Positions 8,889-19,055 of a DNA stretch of 64,000 nucleotides are shown piece after piece (position 1 is the stretch's first letter; every line of letters starts with the position of its first letter). The notes beneath the pieces were generated by a model, which was given only the letters and a program-made list of their open reading frames with translations, searched no databases and was not told where the DNA came from. The stretch comes from Emiliania huxleyi CCMP1516 (taxonomy: Eukaryota > Haptophyta > Isochrysidales > Noelaerhabdaceae), in assembly GCF_000372725.1 (NCBI RefSeq), contig NW_005202427.1, positions 629,993-693,992 of the forward strand, written 5' to 3'. The position numbers were made by a program, and so were the translations under genes.

Positions 8889-9536
8889 GCTGGCGCGGAG
8901 TGTAGTACGCGACGCCGCCTCGGCGCAACGGCAACCACACACATGATCGCCCCTGCGGACCGCGACCGCGAAGCGATGGCGTCTCAGGAGGGGTCTAGCC
9001 GCCCGCGAGAACGCAGATCGAGGGGAACCGCGCACGCTAGAGAAAATATTTCTCGAAAATGTCCAGCGCACACTGCACACATATCACAAGATCGCTTTCG
9101 ACGTTTCGACTTTCGTTCGGCGTTCGCGCCGGCCCGGCGGCCGGCGCGCCGTGCACGCGTCGCCGAGTCGCCGTCGCCCCGCCCGCGTGCGCGGACTTCA
9201 AGGGAAGGGGGGGGGGGGGGGGGGGGGGGGGGCTCCTTATCACCCATCTCCACCTGTGAGGTGTTCGTATCTGTTGCTATTTGTTCACACGCATGTCGCG
9301 ACCCCCACACAAGAGAGACACGGCACAGGCATCCTTGCCAGACTCGTGTCTCGAGACTGCACAAACGGCAGACACCATAACATTGAATTAAAGGGGAGAG
9401 GGGCGTTAATGGCCCGTCCATCATGCGCACGTTACGTGAACCTGGTCTGACCCGCCTGCGGCGCCCGTACGAGGGCCAATAGAGCTAAGAGCGGAGGTGA
9501 AGGTCTCCTCCGAGGGATACAGGCCCGCCTGTACGT
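8889..9536. other. intergenic, convergent 3' ends
   Basis: Lies between the KNL2 stop and the end of the minus-strand repeat protein. It contains a G-run of about 25 bases (9207-9232) and a slightly AT-richer stretch (9030-9120). No gene or RNA was recognised. Confidence 0.6.
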
Positions 9537-10970
9537 CTAAGCCTCCGGAGCCGTCTTTTTGGAGCCAAAGCATCCGCATGCACCGCCGCCGCCGCCGCCG
9601 CCGCCACCGCTCTCGCCGTTTGTGGCCTTTTGCGCCTTTGCCGGCTTGACCTTCTTCTCTTTGGGCGCCTTTGCGCCCTTGACCTTCTTCTTCTTCTTCT
9701 TCTTCTTCATCGCCTTCTCAAGCTCCATCAGCAGGGCGTCCCTATCGCTAACCGTCGGCTCCTCGCCCTCCGCAGGCTCCCCATCCTCCTTGACCTCCTC
9801 TGGCTCCTTGGCCGCCGCCTTGAGCCTCTCAAGGTCGAACTCCTTCAGCGCCTCCGCCGCCTTGAACCAGTCCCAGCCCTTTTCGTCCACCAGCGGCTTG
9901 AGCGCAACGATCGCGAGCGGCTTGTCCAGCTTCTCGAGGTACGCAGCCGGGTCGTCCGCCGCAGCCTCGACCTCGCTGGCGCTGTCGAGAAACGCGGAGG
10001 CCGCAACGACGTTTTTCCACTCGAAGCCCTTCTCCTCCGCCGTCGGCCGGACCTTGTCGGCGACCTTGCTGATCGCCATCTTGCACGCGATCGGCGTGAA
10101 GCTCTCGGCGAACTTGAGCAAGAAGGCCCCAAAGTCCGCCTTGGCCTCGGTCACCTCCTCTGCGCTCTCCATCTCCGGCGCCATCAGCAAGATGTCCTCC
10201 CACTCCAGGCCGCACTTCTCGACGTCCGCCTCGACGTCTGGCTTGATCTTGTGCAACTCCATCTTGACGGCGATGAAGGTGTAGTCCGCCGCGAGACCGT
10301 CCACGAACTTGCCAAAGTCGGTGATGGCGTCCTTGAAGGTGGACAAAAATTCCTTGGACTGCGAGACCAGCTGCTTCGCCGCCTCAGCCTGCTGCTTGGC
10401 GATCTCTGGGTCCTTGTCTGGGTTTTGCGGCATCTCGATCCGCGGAGGGTGGAACTTGCCGCCTTCGCCGCACACGAGCTGCATCGCCGCGCGCAGGTCC
10501 TTCCAGGTGAGGCCCTTCTCGATGATCTTCGCCTCCAGGTCGCCCTTCTTCGCGTGCAGCGCCAGCTTGATCGCGATGGGCACCGAGACGGCAGAGAGAT
10601 TGGTGATGAAGCCCTGAAAGTCCATCAGCGCCGCCTTGATCTCATCCGGGTTCTGGAGCGTGTTGGAGACCAGCCGCACGCTGCTGATCACGTCGGTCCA
10701 ATCAAGTCCCTTATTGTACACGATCGGCTCCAACTTCCGCTTGCCCGCGTGCAGCGCCAGCTTGATGCCCATGACTATGCTCTTGGGCACGAACGCCTTG
10801 ATCGCGGCATTCGGGTCGGAGGCGATGGCGGTGATCTTCTTCACCGTGTCCATCTCGTCGAGCAGCGGCTTGAAGTCCTCCCATTCCAGCCCCACCTTGG
10901 CAAGGATGGGCACCATCTTGGGCTGCAGCTTCTTGATAGCCGCCTGGATCAGCTTCTGTTCCAACGACAT
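9537..10970 (-). CDS. uncharacterised protein with five ~90-residue helical repeats
   Basis: The frame is open without introns; the likely start is the ATG at 10970 (MSLEQKLIQAAIKKLQPKMV), giving 477 residues. Five repeats share the core (K)GL(E/D/T)W(E/K/T)D..., 12-20 residues, an N/D-P-x-x-(I/A) turn, then F...., then IA(I/V)KLALH. Examples are KVGLEWEDFKPLL, NKGLDWTDVISSV, EKGLTWKDLRAAM, KCGLEWEDILLMA and EKGFEWKNVVAAS, with PIAIKLALHAKKG and FIAVKMELHKIKP between them. The C-terminus carries a K-run (about nine Lys), a Gly run and the end ACGCFGSKKTAPEA, whose Cys pair could be lipidated. No signal peptide or membrane span is visible. I do not recognise the family. Regular amphipathic spacing suggests an alpha-solenoid scaffold; function is unknown. 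Confidence 0.75.
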   Translation of the reverse strand: MSLEQKLIQAAIKKLQPKMVPILAKVGLEWEDFKPLLDEMDTVKKITAIASDPNAAIKAFVPKSIVMGIKLALHAGKRKLEPIVYNKGLDWTDVISSVRLVSNTLQNPDEIKAALMDFQGFITNLSAVSVPIAIKLALHAKKGDLEAKIIEKGLTWKDLRAAMQLVCGEGGKFHPPRIEMPQNPDKDPEIAKQQAEAAKQLVSQSKEFLSTFKDAITDFGKFVDGLAADYTFIAVKMELHKIKPDVEADVEKCGLEWEDILLMAPEMESAEEVTEAKADFGAFLLKFAESFTPIACKMAISKVADKVRPTAEEKGFEWKNVVAASAFLDSASEVEAAADDPAAYLEKLDKPLAIVALKPLVDEKGWDWFKAAEALKEFDLERLKAAAKEPEEVKEDGEPAEGEEPTVSDRDALLMELEKAMKKKKKKKKVKGAKAPKEKKVKPAKAQKATNGESGGGGGGGGGACGCFGSKKTAPEA

Positions 10971-11494
10971 GGCAGCGCGCTGGTCTGGCGGTGGATATGC
11001 TGTGCCTGAGGACAGAGAACGCTTGGGTGTGAGCGACCCGTGAGCGCAGGCTAGTGGCGAGTTGCGCATCTCCCCAGACGTGAGAGGCACACCAGCAGCG
11101 GAGGCTAGCGGTGCGCGCTCGGGGGCAAGGCCGCAAACCCGGTTGAGTTGTTGTAACGTCCGCAGAAGAAATCGATTTTCGTCCTGTTCCCGTTATGCCT
11201 GGCATAACGGTCTGCAAGGCTGATAAAATTCTTCATTTATTTTCTCATTTTGTGTTTAGGTATGTTGTTGTCAACAGTCAGGGAGAGGGTCAGGCAAAAT
11301 ATCTTATCCTTTCGAAAATCGGTTGCAGAGACACCCCCCCCCCCCTCTCCCCCGCCTGTTTCCTTGATGGCGCTGTGAAAGGGAGGGTTTGTCATATAGG
11401 ATCCCGGCGGCCGATCCCAACAATTCGTCTCCGTGCGTCCCTCCCCACCCCGACCGGCCACCGCTCTATTGCTGGTTGGCGCGCAACGCATGTG

Positions 11495-13082
11495 ATGGGG
11501 GAGGCGTCAGCCTTTGATGAGTCGGATGAGATGAGACCTCCGATGGGCGCCTTCATCAACCAGTATCTGCCGCCAGCCATCCAGCTACTCAGCAACTTTC
11601 CTGTCGAGAGCTACTACCTGCGGCGGAGGGTCGCGGGGAAACTCAATTTTAGGGACGCTGTCTATCGCTTCCTCGCTGACCCCATCTCGAGCCTGCCAGC
11701 GTACATATATTCCTGGACGCTTCTCGCGCTCTCTTTTACGTCGGTCGTGACGTTTTGCATGGCGTCGGCGCGCTACTCCGCCATTCTAAAGGACGCCCTC
11801 ATCGAGTATGGCAGTGATAGTGCTGCGTTCGCGGCCTATATTGAAGGCAGATCGGTACAAGGCAGTTGGTTCGCGTGGGAGTGCTTCCTGGGTGGCGCGT
11901 TCACCGTCGAGTTCATCGTCCGCATGGCGGCCTACACCGCAAAGGGCTGGCGCGGGATGATGTTCGACCCGATGCTGTGGGTCGACGCGCTCGCCCTCAT
12001 CCCGCTGCTGCTCCGCATCGGGTGCATCGAGACCGCCAACGTCTACCACCTCTCTGCCGCAGAAATGCGCGCCTCCTTGCGCTATCTCCGCGCCCTCCGC
12101 CCCTCACTGCCCGACGGGGCGGTCGCGACGCCGCCGCAGGTACCTGCACAAATACAAGTACTATGACAAAGGCGGCGGGACTCTGATTAGCCTGAACGCG
12201 GCATTCTCGTCGCTGCGGCTGCTTAGGACGACGCGCTTCATGGTGGGGACCAAGATCCTCATGCAGACTCTCCGCTCGTCCCTCACCGCGCTCATCATTC
12301 CTTCGTACCTCCTCTTCATGCTCGTGACCTTTTTCGGGACCATCCTGTTCGCCTTCGAGTACGACCCGTACGACTACGAGAACGGCTCGCGCGTGCAAGA
12401 CGTCGGGTCGTCATGGTGGATGGTGCTGGTCACGATGACCACCGTCGGGTACGGCGACTACAGCCCGCAGAGCACCGCCGGCAAGCTCGTGATGGGCTTT
12501 ATCATGATCGTCGGCGTGACAATCATAGCGATGCCAATCGCGATTGTGGGTAACAACTTCTCGCGCGCGTGGGAGATGCGCACGCTGACGCTAATCTCGC
12601 AGAAGACTAAGGCTAGCCTGCTCAACAATGGCGGGTCGCCTGTTGACGTGGTCAAGGCCTTTGCGAAGTTTGACGAGAACGGCAGCGGGGCGTGCTCGTA
12701 CGAGGAGTTCAAGCACGCCGTCACGCAGAAGCTGGGCCTCCGCCTGTCTGGCCACAGGCTGCGCTCCATGTGGCGGACGCTAGACACGGACGAGAGCGGA
12801 CATATCAAGTTCCGCGAGTTTGCCGCAGCGATGTTTCCCGAGGTTGAGGAGAATACCCTCAGCACATACCCGAGCGTGTGCAAAGACCAGTCGCTAGGGC
12901 CTAAGTCCACCGGCGAGGCCAGGTCTACGCAACCGGGCTCTTCTGCGCAGGCAACCACAGACACAGAACAGCGGCTACAGATGCTCGAGGTTGCAACGAA
13001 TGCGCTAACCTCCCAGCAGCAGGCGCTCCAGCGCTCGATAGACGAGCTCATCGGCCTCCTCGTCGACAAAAGGGTGAACTAG
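11495..13082 (+). CDS. voltage-gated K+ channel-like protein with C-terminal EF hands
   Basis: ATG 11495 (MGEASAFDESDEMR) opens exon 1. S1 is near SWTLLALSFTSVVTF, S2 near ECFLGGAFTVEFIVRMAAY and S3 near MLWVDALALIPLLLRI. An intron lies between about 12050 and 12138, with acceptor CAG before GTACCTG; its donor is uncertain and may be GC. Exon 2 gives a modest S4 (SLRLLRTTRFMVGTK, three Arg), S5, and the pore WWMVLVTMTTVGYGDYSP with the canonical TVGYGD selectivity filter, then S6. The cytosolic tail has two EF-hand loops (DENGSGACSYEE, DTDESGHIKFRE) and a terminal coiled coil. This is a six-helix Kv-type plasma-membrane channel with a built-in calcium sensor, an architecture known from ciliates and algae but not from animals. 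The S4 charge count is low, so voltage sensitivity may be weak. Confidence 0.85.
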
Positions 13083-14177
13083 CCGCCACTTCCGCATTTT
13101 TTCGCATTGACTTGGAGAGAGGATAGAGAGAGAAAAAGTGTTCCAGTCTTAGCAAGCAAAAAGGAGCACACACGACTTGGCAGGTCCGCACCAGCGACTG
13201 CCACTCGCCTAACCATGCCTCGTCACAAGTGCCCTCCCAAATCGCGGACAGGCACACACACTCCGCCTTCTGCCGCGCGCGCCTTCTATGGACGTCCAGT
13301 GCAGCACCTAGGGGGAGAGAGGGGGTTTCTCGCCAGCCAGCGCAGCAGCGGCCAGCGCAGCGGCCGCCGGCGCAGCAGCCAGAGCAGCCGGTGCGCGGGC
13401 CTTGCGAGGCGAGTACTGCCGCCCGGCAGCCTTGAGGCGGCCAGGGGCCAGGCGGCAGTACTCGCTCGAACTTTGCGAGCCCTGCGCGCGCCGAGGCGCG
13501 CCCGGCGCGCGCCCTCCCGGCTGCCAGTAGGAGGCGGCGTAAGATGGCCATAGTACAGCCCTTGAGGAGGAGGAAGAGGCTGGCTGGCAGTGCTGTATGC
13601 CGCCGGGGGGCAGTTTTGGGGTGCTGAGTCGCGCCCAGGGGGCTGCAACGCGTCCGCAACCGGGACAACCCGCCCCCCCAGCCGAGGCCGGTCGAAGCCC
13701 ACTTGGACACAGCCATGAGGAGTCCTCTTGGTGCTCCTGGCGGCCGTTCAAAGCTCGGAAGCGCGCCGATGGGGGGTGGGTGTGTCTTGGCTCTTGCTTG
13801 CTCCTACCAGCTACCACACCGAGCGCCATCGGTGTCCGGACCGGCGTGCCCAACGGCAACGCAATGAGGGTCGGCCTGCACAAGGTCTGTGCCGCGGGCG
13901 CTCGGCGCCAACACTGGCAAGTGCAGTGTCACGCTCGCGCTCTGGAGCGGCTCACAATGGGGAACCCTCGGTTCCTATTCACTCGGTCCCCCGCAACGGA
14001 AGTGAGGCCTCGCTCCTAAGTCCTATTGGAACACTCCAACATCACTCAACTCTCAAGACGTTCGCATCAGATTTGCCTCGTGCATCCCACTTTTGAGGCG
14101 CAAAGCTATTTACTTTTGGGTCCTGTGGGCACCCTAGTGTGTCGCCTTCAGGGACGAAGAATAGAGCACTAAAGTCT
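13083..14177. other. intergenic with CAG-rich minisatellite and hairpin
   Basis: 13325-13395 is a (CAGCGCAGC/GGCC) minisatellite. GCGAGTACTGCCGCC (13409-13423) is perfectly complementary to 13451-13465, with a 27-base loop. Several open frames exist, but none has recognisable domains or consistent codon use, and no gene is called. Confidence 0.55.
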
Positions 14178-15035
14178 TTACTCGCTGATGCAGGCACCGA
14201 CTCGGTCCAGACCCTCGGGTACTTGGCAGGCGTCGTCGGCGGCGTGAGCCGTGTCCGCGTGCAAGTCGGGGCCGGGAGGAGCCCCGAAGAGCGAGAAGAG
14301 GCGCCATCCTGCGAAGCCTAGCCGCCGCTTTACAATGTAGAGCACGACGAGGCAGTAGAAGAAGAGGCCGGCTGCCAGCAGGATGCGGTCGGTGAAGTCG
14401 CGCCGCTTGAGACGGGCGAGTGCGCGGCGCGAGGCGTTGAGCGAGCCGACGATGGCGCGGTGCTCCTGCAGCGTGTCCTGCATCGATCTGCTCTGCGTGT
14501 TGAGTGAGCGCAGCGTCGCGTCCGACCGCTGCAGCTCCTCCGCCATGAGCTTCTGCGTCCGGCTCAGCGTCTCCGTCGTGTCGCGCGCCGAGGCGACGGC
14601 GACGCGGTCCCCCAGCCCCTCTGGCCGGCCCGTGCCGCCCTGGTCGAGCGCGCCGTCCCCGCCACCCCGCCCGCCCATCAGCAGCTCGGCGCGGGCCGCT
14701 GCCTCCTGCTGCGGCCGCTGCGCCTGTACACGCGTGCCGAGCTCCCGCAGCGAGTCTGCGAGCCGGCCGCCCTCCGCCTGATGGCGCGCGACGCGGGCGC
14801 CGGCCTCCGCCTGGTCCGCGGGGATCTCGTGAGCACGGGCGAGCTCCGACAGCTCCTCCACGGCCTCGCTGTGCTGGCGCAGCTTGCGGCGGAGGAGCGG
14901 CGCCGCCGACTGCAGCTCAGCAAGCGAGAGCGGCTGCGCGGCGTTCCGCTCCGCGAGCCGCACCAGCTCTCGCAGCACCGTCTGCTCGAGCTGCACGAGG
15001 GAGAGGGAGCTCTCGGTGAATACGGCAGCAACCAT
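14178..15035 (-). CDS. SEC20: Sec20-family SNARE
   Basis: The first in-frame ATG is at 15035 (MVAAVFTESSLSLVQLEQTV), giving 285 residues. The N-terminal half is a long helical region. Residues about 145-225 (LSRTQKLMAEELQRSDATLR, TLQEHRAIVGSLNASRRAL, then KRRDFTDRILLAAGLFFYCL and a YIVKRRLG border) match the Sec20/BNIP1 domain: heptads of the SNARE motif, then (R/K)R..TD, then a single membrane anchor ending VLYIVK(R/K)RL. The residue at the usual zero layer is not obvious, as in other Sec20 proteins. It acts in retrograde Golgi-to-ER fusion with Ufe1/syntaxin-18 and Use1. A lumenal tail of about 45 residues follows the anchor. Intron-free. Confidence 0.85.
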   Translation of the reverse strand: MVAAVFTESSLSLVQLEQTVLRELVRLAERNAAQPLSLAELQSAAPLLRRKLRQHSEAVEELSELARAHEIPADQAEAGARVARHQAEGGRLADSLRELGTRVQAQRPQQEAAARAELLMGGRGGGDGALDQGGTGRPEGLGDRVAVASARDTTETLSRTQKLMAEELQRSDATLRSLNTQSRSMQDTLQEHRAIVGSLNASRRALARLKRRDFTDRILLAAGLFFYCLVVLYIVKRRLGFAGWRLFSLFGAPPGPDLHADTAHAADDACQVPEGLDRVGACISE

Positions 15036-15314
15036 GCCGTCCCCGGGCGTTTTTTTTGCGCATCGGCGCAAGGCGCCCGTTTTGGCGGTGAACGAGCGAA
15101 AGATATGTTTTCTATTTTTCAGCGCATTCTCACCAAAAAAGAACAGGCGCCTCCGTTTCGTTCACGTGTGTCCTCTTCCCTCGCTCTGCAGGCACCGGTG
15201 GTCCCCCGGGGGGGCTCAGTTGAAGATCGGTGAAAAAAGAAGAAAACCTCGACGCATCATCTGTAGTCGAGTATTCTTCCGGGCATCCACGCTGCTGTCG
15301 CGGGCCGTGATCCC

Positions 15315-15818
15315 ATGCGAATCCTCTTTGCCATCCTGCTTGTGCTCAGCACGCATGCACTGGTCCTTCCTTTCTCGCCCGCCAGCGCCAAACGCACGAG
15401 GTCTGCTACGCCCACGCTGGCCGCCAGCGAGGACGATGAGGAGGACTGTCCGAGCGACGACATCATCAACGCTGCTTACGCAAAGTGAACGCGGCACCTG
15501 ATCTCGGCTGACCTCGGCTGACCTCGGCTGATCTCAACTTCGGATCGCGGCACGGCGTGCAGGTCGCAGCCGCCGAGTCCGCCACCGCCACCGCCGCAGC
15601 CCGTCACGCGCGAGGGCGTCGAAGCCTTCAGGGAACGGGCGCGGCGCCGCACAGCAGGAGAGCCGGTGGAAGAATGGGCGTCGAACCTCGAGCGGGAGCC
15701 GCCGCCGGACCGCGAGCCGGTCCCTCCGACCGCCGAGCAGGCGGCAGCGGCAGACGCCCTCTTCGAGAAGCTCTTGAGCGACGAGGCGCCCGAGGGCTTT
15801 GGGGAGGGCTTGGAGTAG
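15315..15818 (+). CDS. small protein with signal-peptide/bipartite leader, two exons
   Basis: Exon 1 (15315-15484) starts MRILFAILLVLSTHALVLPF, a clear signal peptide, followed by a Ser/Thr/Arg-rich stretch (SPASAKRTRSATPTLAA) and an acidic patch. A GT-AG intron (15485-15562) joins codons A-K and S-Q in phase; exon 2 (15563-15818) encodes PPSPPPPPPQPVT, EGVEAFRERARRR and AAADALFEKLLSDEAPEGF, then stop. The spliced product is 141 residues. Signal peptide plus a hydroxylated basic stretch is the bipartite plastid leader of algae with complex plastids, so plastid targeting is likely but unproven. The body has no recognised domain. The intron contains three TCGGCTGA(C/T)C repeats. Confidence 0.65.
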
Positions 15819-16729
15819 CGACTGTCTCGGACTCAGGTACTCTGACGACTCACAAGAGGTCGAATGAGGGCGCACACCGTTCTCCGTACACAATGTGGTG
15901 CGCGGCAAAATTCATATAGTGTGCGCCATATTGCATATATTTTACAAACACAAATGATGTGTCGGTAGAGTACACACGGCTCTTTACGGGGTGTGGAGGG
16001 TGAGTTGAACAGGGGTTGTGCGCCAAGCCCTCCTGCTCGGCTCCAGCGAGTAGACAAGTGTTACCATCAACAGAGGAGAAAGGATATGACCTCAGGGCTG
16101 CGCGATGTGACCAAGCGCTGGTAGCGTGGTTTAACCTCACACCCATGGTCTCACAGTGTGCCGGCAGTCGCCGAGCAGTGTCGCTCACACAAGCCGCAGC
16201 ACAAGTGACTGAGGGCCAGTGAGGGCGAGCCCATCGCTGTCACAGCTGTGGCAGCCGCACAGTAGGCTGTGTCAGCTGTGCAGAGTGTGGTGAGCAGCAG
16301 AGGAGCTGCTCTCCAGGCTTCTGGGTCGCAAAGAGCTGCATGCCACCGAAAGCGCTGTCGAGGTTCGCCGAGCGCGGCGAAATCGGGGGACACCGTCACC
16401 GACGAGCGCGTTGGACTTTTCACTCCGGACAAAGACGGCCACACGCACACGAGCTGCGGCCGTGTCGCCGTCATAGCGGCGAGGCGCGGGACGGCGAGGT
16501 GGGTCGCGTCCCCCGATATTGTTGAACCCAGCATCCACACCCTTTACCCCTATACCGGTAAATTTTGCGATCGTGGTCCTCGAGCTCCGACTTGTGCAAA
16601 ACTCTCGCGATAGAGACTAGTGTGTAGTGAACGTATAGATGCACACGGAGACTCACACTGTCACTGACTCAAGAGAGTAACAGTTTAGCAATAGAGAAAA
16701 GCACACACAGCGTGAAATCTGAAGACCAC
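15819..16729. other. intergenic
   Basis: AT-richer around 15880-15980. A cluster of CAGCTGTG/CACAGCTG words at 16240-16290 can fold. No gene or RNA is recognised. Confidence 0.5.
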
Positions 16730-18718
16730 TCAAGTGTCACAAGTCTCGGTGGGCTCGAGGCGGCTCAGCGCGCCCGACGGCTGCAGGAGGTAGCACCGGA
16801 GCGGAGCGCCTCCCTCCTCCGCCTGCGCCAGCGGCGGAGCCGGCGCAAGCAGCCGGCAGCCGGGGCCGGTCGCGATCGCGCGCAGCCGGACGCCCGCCGG
16901 CACAGCCCACATCTCTACCAACTCACGGCGCGGCGCGTGGATGGCGAGGACGGCGCTTAGCCCGCCGCCCGGCGCGAGCGCGTCGAGCCATCCGCACTGC
17001 ACGGACCGGTACCCCTTCCACACGCGGAGCTGCACCAGCGTGGCCCGCTCGAGCAGCAGCACGCGGCCGAGCGAGTCGCTCGCAGCGACGTACCTAGAAG
17101 GTTCCCCCACGTTCCTAGACGGTTCCCCGACGGTTCCTGACGCTTTCTAGACGGTCGAGCGAGTCGCTCGCAGCGACGCACCTCTTGGTCGGGCCAGATA
17201 GGAACCTTCTAGGAACTTCTAGGAACCTTCTAGGAGCCTGCTAGGAGCCCTAGGAACCTGCTAGGAACGAACCTCTTGCGCGGGTCGGGCCAGACCGCCT
17301 CGAAGACGCGGCCGCCGTCGGACCAGGTGCGGACCGCCGCCTAGAAGGCTCCTAGAAGGTTCCTAGAAGGTTCCTGGAAGGCCGCCGTCGGACCAGAGGG
17401 CCGCCGCCTAAGCACACCGTGATCCCTTGAGCCGCCACCCTCCCCGCCGCTCCACCCTCCCCGCCGCCGCTCGTCCGCCGTCTCTGGCGCGCCGGAGGGA
17501 GGGGCAGCGAGACGGGACGCGACGGTCGAGCCGACGGCGGCGACACGCCCGGCGGTCGCCTCGGGGAGGGAAGGAAGGGCCCGGGGGGGGGGGGGGGGGG
17601 GGCGTTAGGAGGGCCCGCCACCGACCGGCTATTGGGTCGTGGTGTCCGCTGCTATCGGCTTGCCACCGACGGCTATCGGCGGTGCGCAGCTCCCGGCTCG
17701 CATCTCCCGGCTCGCCTCGAGGGAGGAGGCGAGGGCGGGCGACTTTGGCTCGATGGACTCGGTGACGAGGGAGGAGAAGAGGGAGAGGGCGCCCGAGCCT
17801 AGAAGGCTTCCTAGAAGGTTCCTGGAGGCTCCGAGAGTGCTCCTCCTTCGCCCAGAGGCCGCCAAAGCCTAGAGAAGAGCCGAGCGCAACCGCGGCGACA
17901 CGGCCAGACGTCGCCTCCGTGGCGGCGGCCTGCACCTTCGTGGCGGCAGCGGCGGCGTCCGCGTCGGCGGCGGCCGGCGGCGGCGCCTCTGCTGTGGCGA
18001 CGGTGACGAGGTGGAGTTGCAGAGAGGCGCCGTCCGTTAGCGTGAGCCCGAGCGAGGGCGGCTCCCTCCCTCTCTCCGCCTCGCCGCGGCCGCCCTTGAG
18101 CGCGGCGTCAACCTCGAGGGGCGGAGAGGGGAGCTGCCCGCCGCTCGCCACGCCGACCCAGCCGCCGCCCGACGGCCGCTCCCCGACGCTGAGCAGGCGG
18201 AAGCACGCGGCCAGCCGCTCGGTCGCCACCCTGCCCCCCCGCCCCTCCCCGCCGCTTGCGAGTCGGCTCGTGAGAGCCTCGCCGAGCGTCGCGGCGCAGA
18301 CGTGGCACAGCGCGCCGCCCGCCCAGAGGCAGAGCAGCGTGCCGCCGTCGGCGTCGCAGCCGCCGAGCGTCTGCGCCGCCAGCTGCACGAGCGGCGAGTT
18401 GTGCAGGTGCAGCCGGAGCAGCCGCGAGCCGTCGCTCGACCACACAGCGAGAGCGCCGCTGCGGTAGCCGACCACGGCCACGACGGCGGCGGCGGCAGGC
18501 ACGGTCAGGCAGACCACCGCGCTCGCGTGCTCGCCAGGGGCACGCAGGAGAGTCGGCGAGGTCGGCGCCTCGCGCCGCATAAGGACGACCACCTCGCCGC
18601 TCGCAAAGGCGGTGCAGGCGCCGTCGTGGCTGGCGGCGGAGACCACGTCCTCGGCGCCAGGATCGGCGCCGAGGAAGTGCGAGACGAGGCCGAGGTCGAT
18701 GATGTCCTCGACAAGCAT
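16730..18718 (-). CDS. RAB3GAP2: RAB3GAP2-like Rab3 GAP non-catalytic subunit, N-terminal domain
   Basis: Start ATG at 18718 (MLVEDIIDLGLVSHF). Exon 1 to about 17880 reads as a degenerate beta-propeller (VVCLTVPAAAAVVAVVGYRS, VWSSDGSRLLRLHLHNSPLV, QLAAQTLGG). Short exons follow: SLFSSLVTESIEP, AVRTWSDGGRVFEAVWPDPR, VAASDSLGRVLLLERATL. The last exon reads RVWKGYRSVQCGWLDAL, LAIHAPRRELVEMWAV and CRLLAPAP. The series DxxGRV.LLD/E, MWKGYR..Q.GW, IYAPRR..LE.W and CRLL.P is that of the RAB3GAP2 N-terminal domain, which with RAB3GAP1 acts on Rab3/Rab18. The protein ends after this domain, so the long C-terminal part of animal RAB3GAP2 is absent or elsewhere. At least four introns carry CTAGAAGGTTCC-type repeats with flanking exon duplications. 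Confidence 0.8.
17094..17181 (-). repeat. introner-like intron in RAB3GAP2
   Basis: On the minus strand the intron starts GTGCGTCGCTGCGAGCG and ends CCTTCTAG, immediately before a second copy GTACGTCGCTGCGAGCG. The flanking duplication is about 24 bases (GTCGCTGCGAGCGACTCGC). The interior consists of AGGAACCGTC/CTAGGAAC units. Splicing restores VAASDSLGRVLL. Confidence 0.8.
17200..17392 (-). repeat. two further CTAGGAACCTT arrays with flanking exon duplication
   Basis: 17200-17275 has about seven CTAGGAACCTT-like units between two copies of ACCTCTTG..GTCGGGCCAGA. 17338-17385 has four units between two copies of GGCCGCCGTCGGACCAG. Both separate exon pieces of RAB3GAP2; exact splice sites are less clear than in 17094-17181. 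Confidence 0.7.
17795..17850 (-). repeat. CTAGAAGG array in RAB3GAP2 intron
   Basis: Units CTAGAAGGCTTC and CTAGAAGGTTCC lie between the first propeller exon and the SLFSSLVTESIEP exon. Same repeat family as at 17094, 27868, 49145, 59150 and 59400. Confidence 0.7.
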
Positions 18719-18831
18719 GCCCAGCGAAGTGGACTGTGGTCGTTCGCACGCTTTTCTTTTTTCATGACTTCGCCGCACCGGTGAATGAACGAGCCAGCGT
18801 GCGAGGAGAGCGGCATTGTGCACGAAGCTAA

Positions 18832-19055
18832 GTGCATTGCCGTTCTTACCGGAGTCGCTTAGGCGGCTCCGGCCGGTGGTTTGCCTGTGTTAGTGCCACA
18901 GCACGCGCCTGCGGCCCCACCCAGCTTCGGCTGAGCCTGAGGGCTGACAAGCTGCCGAGCCCAAATCACTGTGAGAGTCGTGATTTCTTGTTGGTTTTCA
19001 AAATCTCTCCCCCAGTCCGCACCTGTGTCGAGTCTGTGTCTGCTGCGAGAAATAA
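18832..19055 (-). repeat. dispersed repeat B (GCAAACCACCGGAGCCGCC)
   Basis: The minus strand reads GACACAGGTGCGGACTGG... then CACTAACACAGGCAAACCACC..., GCCTAAGCGACTCCGG and TAAGAACGGCAATGCA. The same order occurs at 53447-53548 (plus strand) and in part at 45898-45993 (plus strand). This copy is interrupted by unrelated sequence near 18905-19000. Confidence 0.8.
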
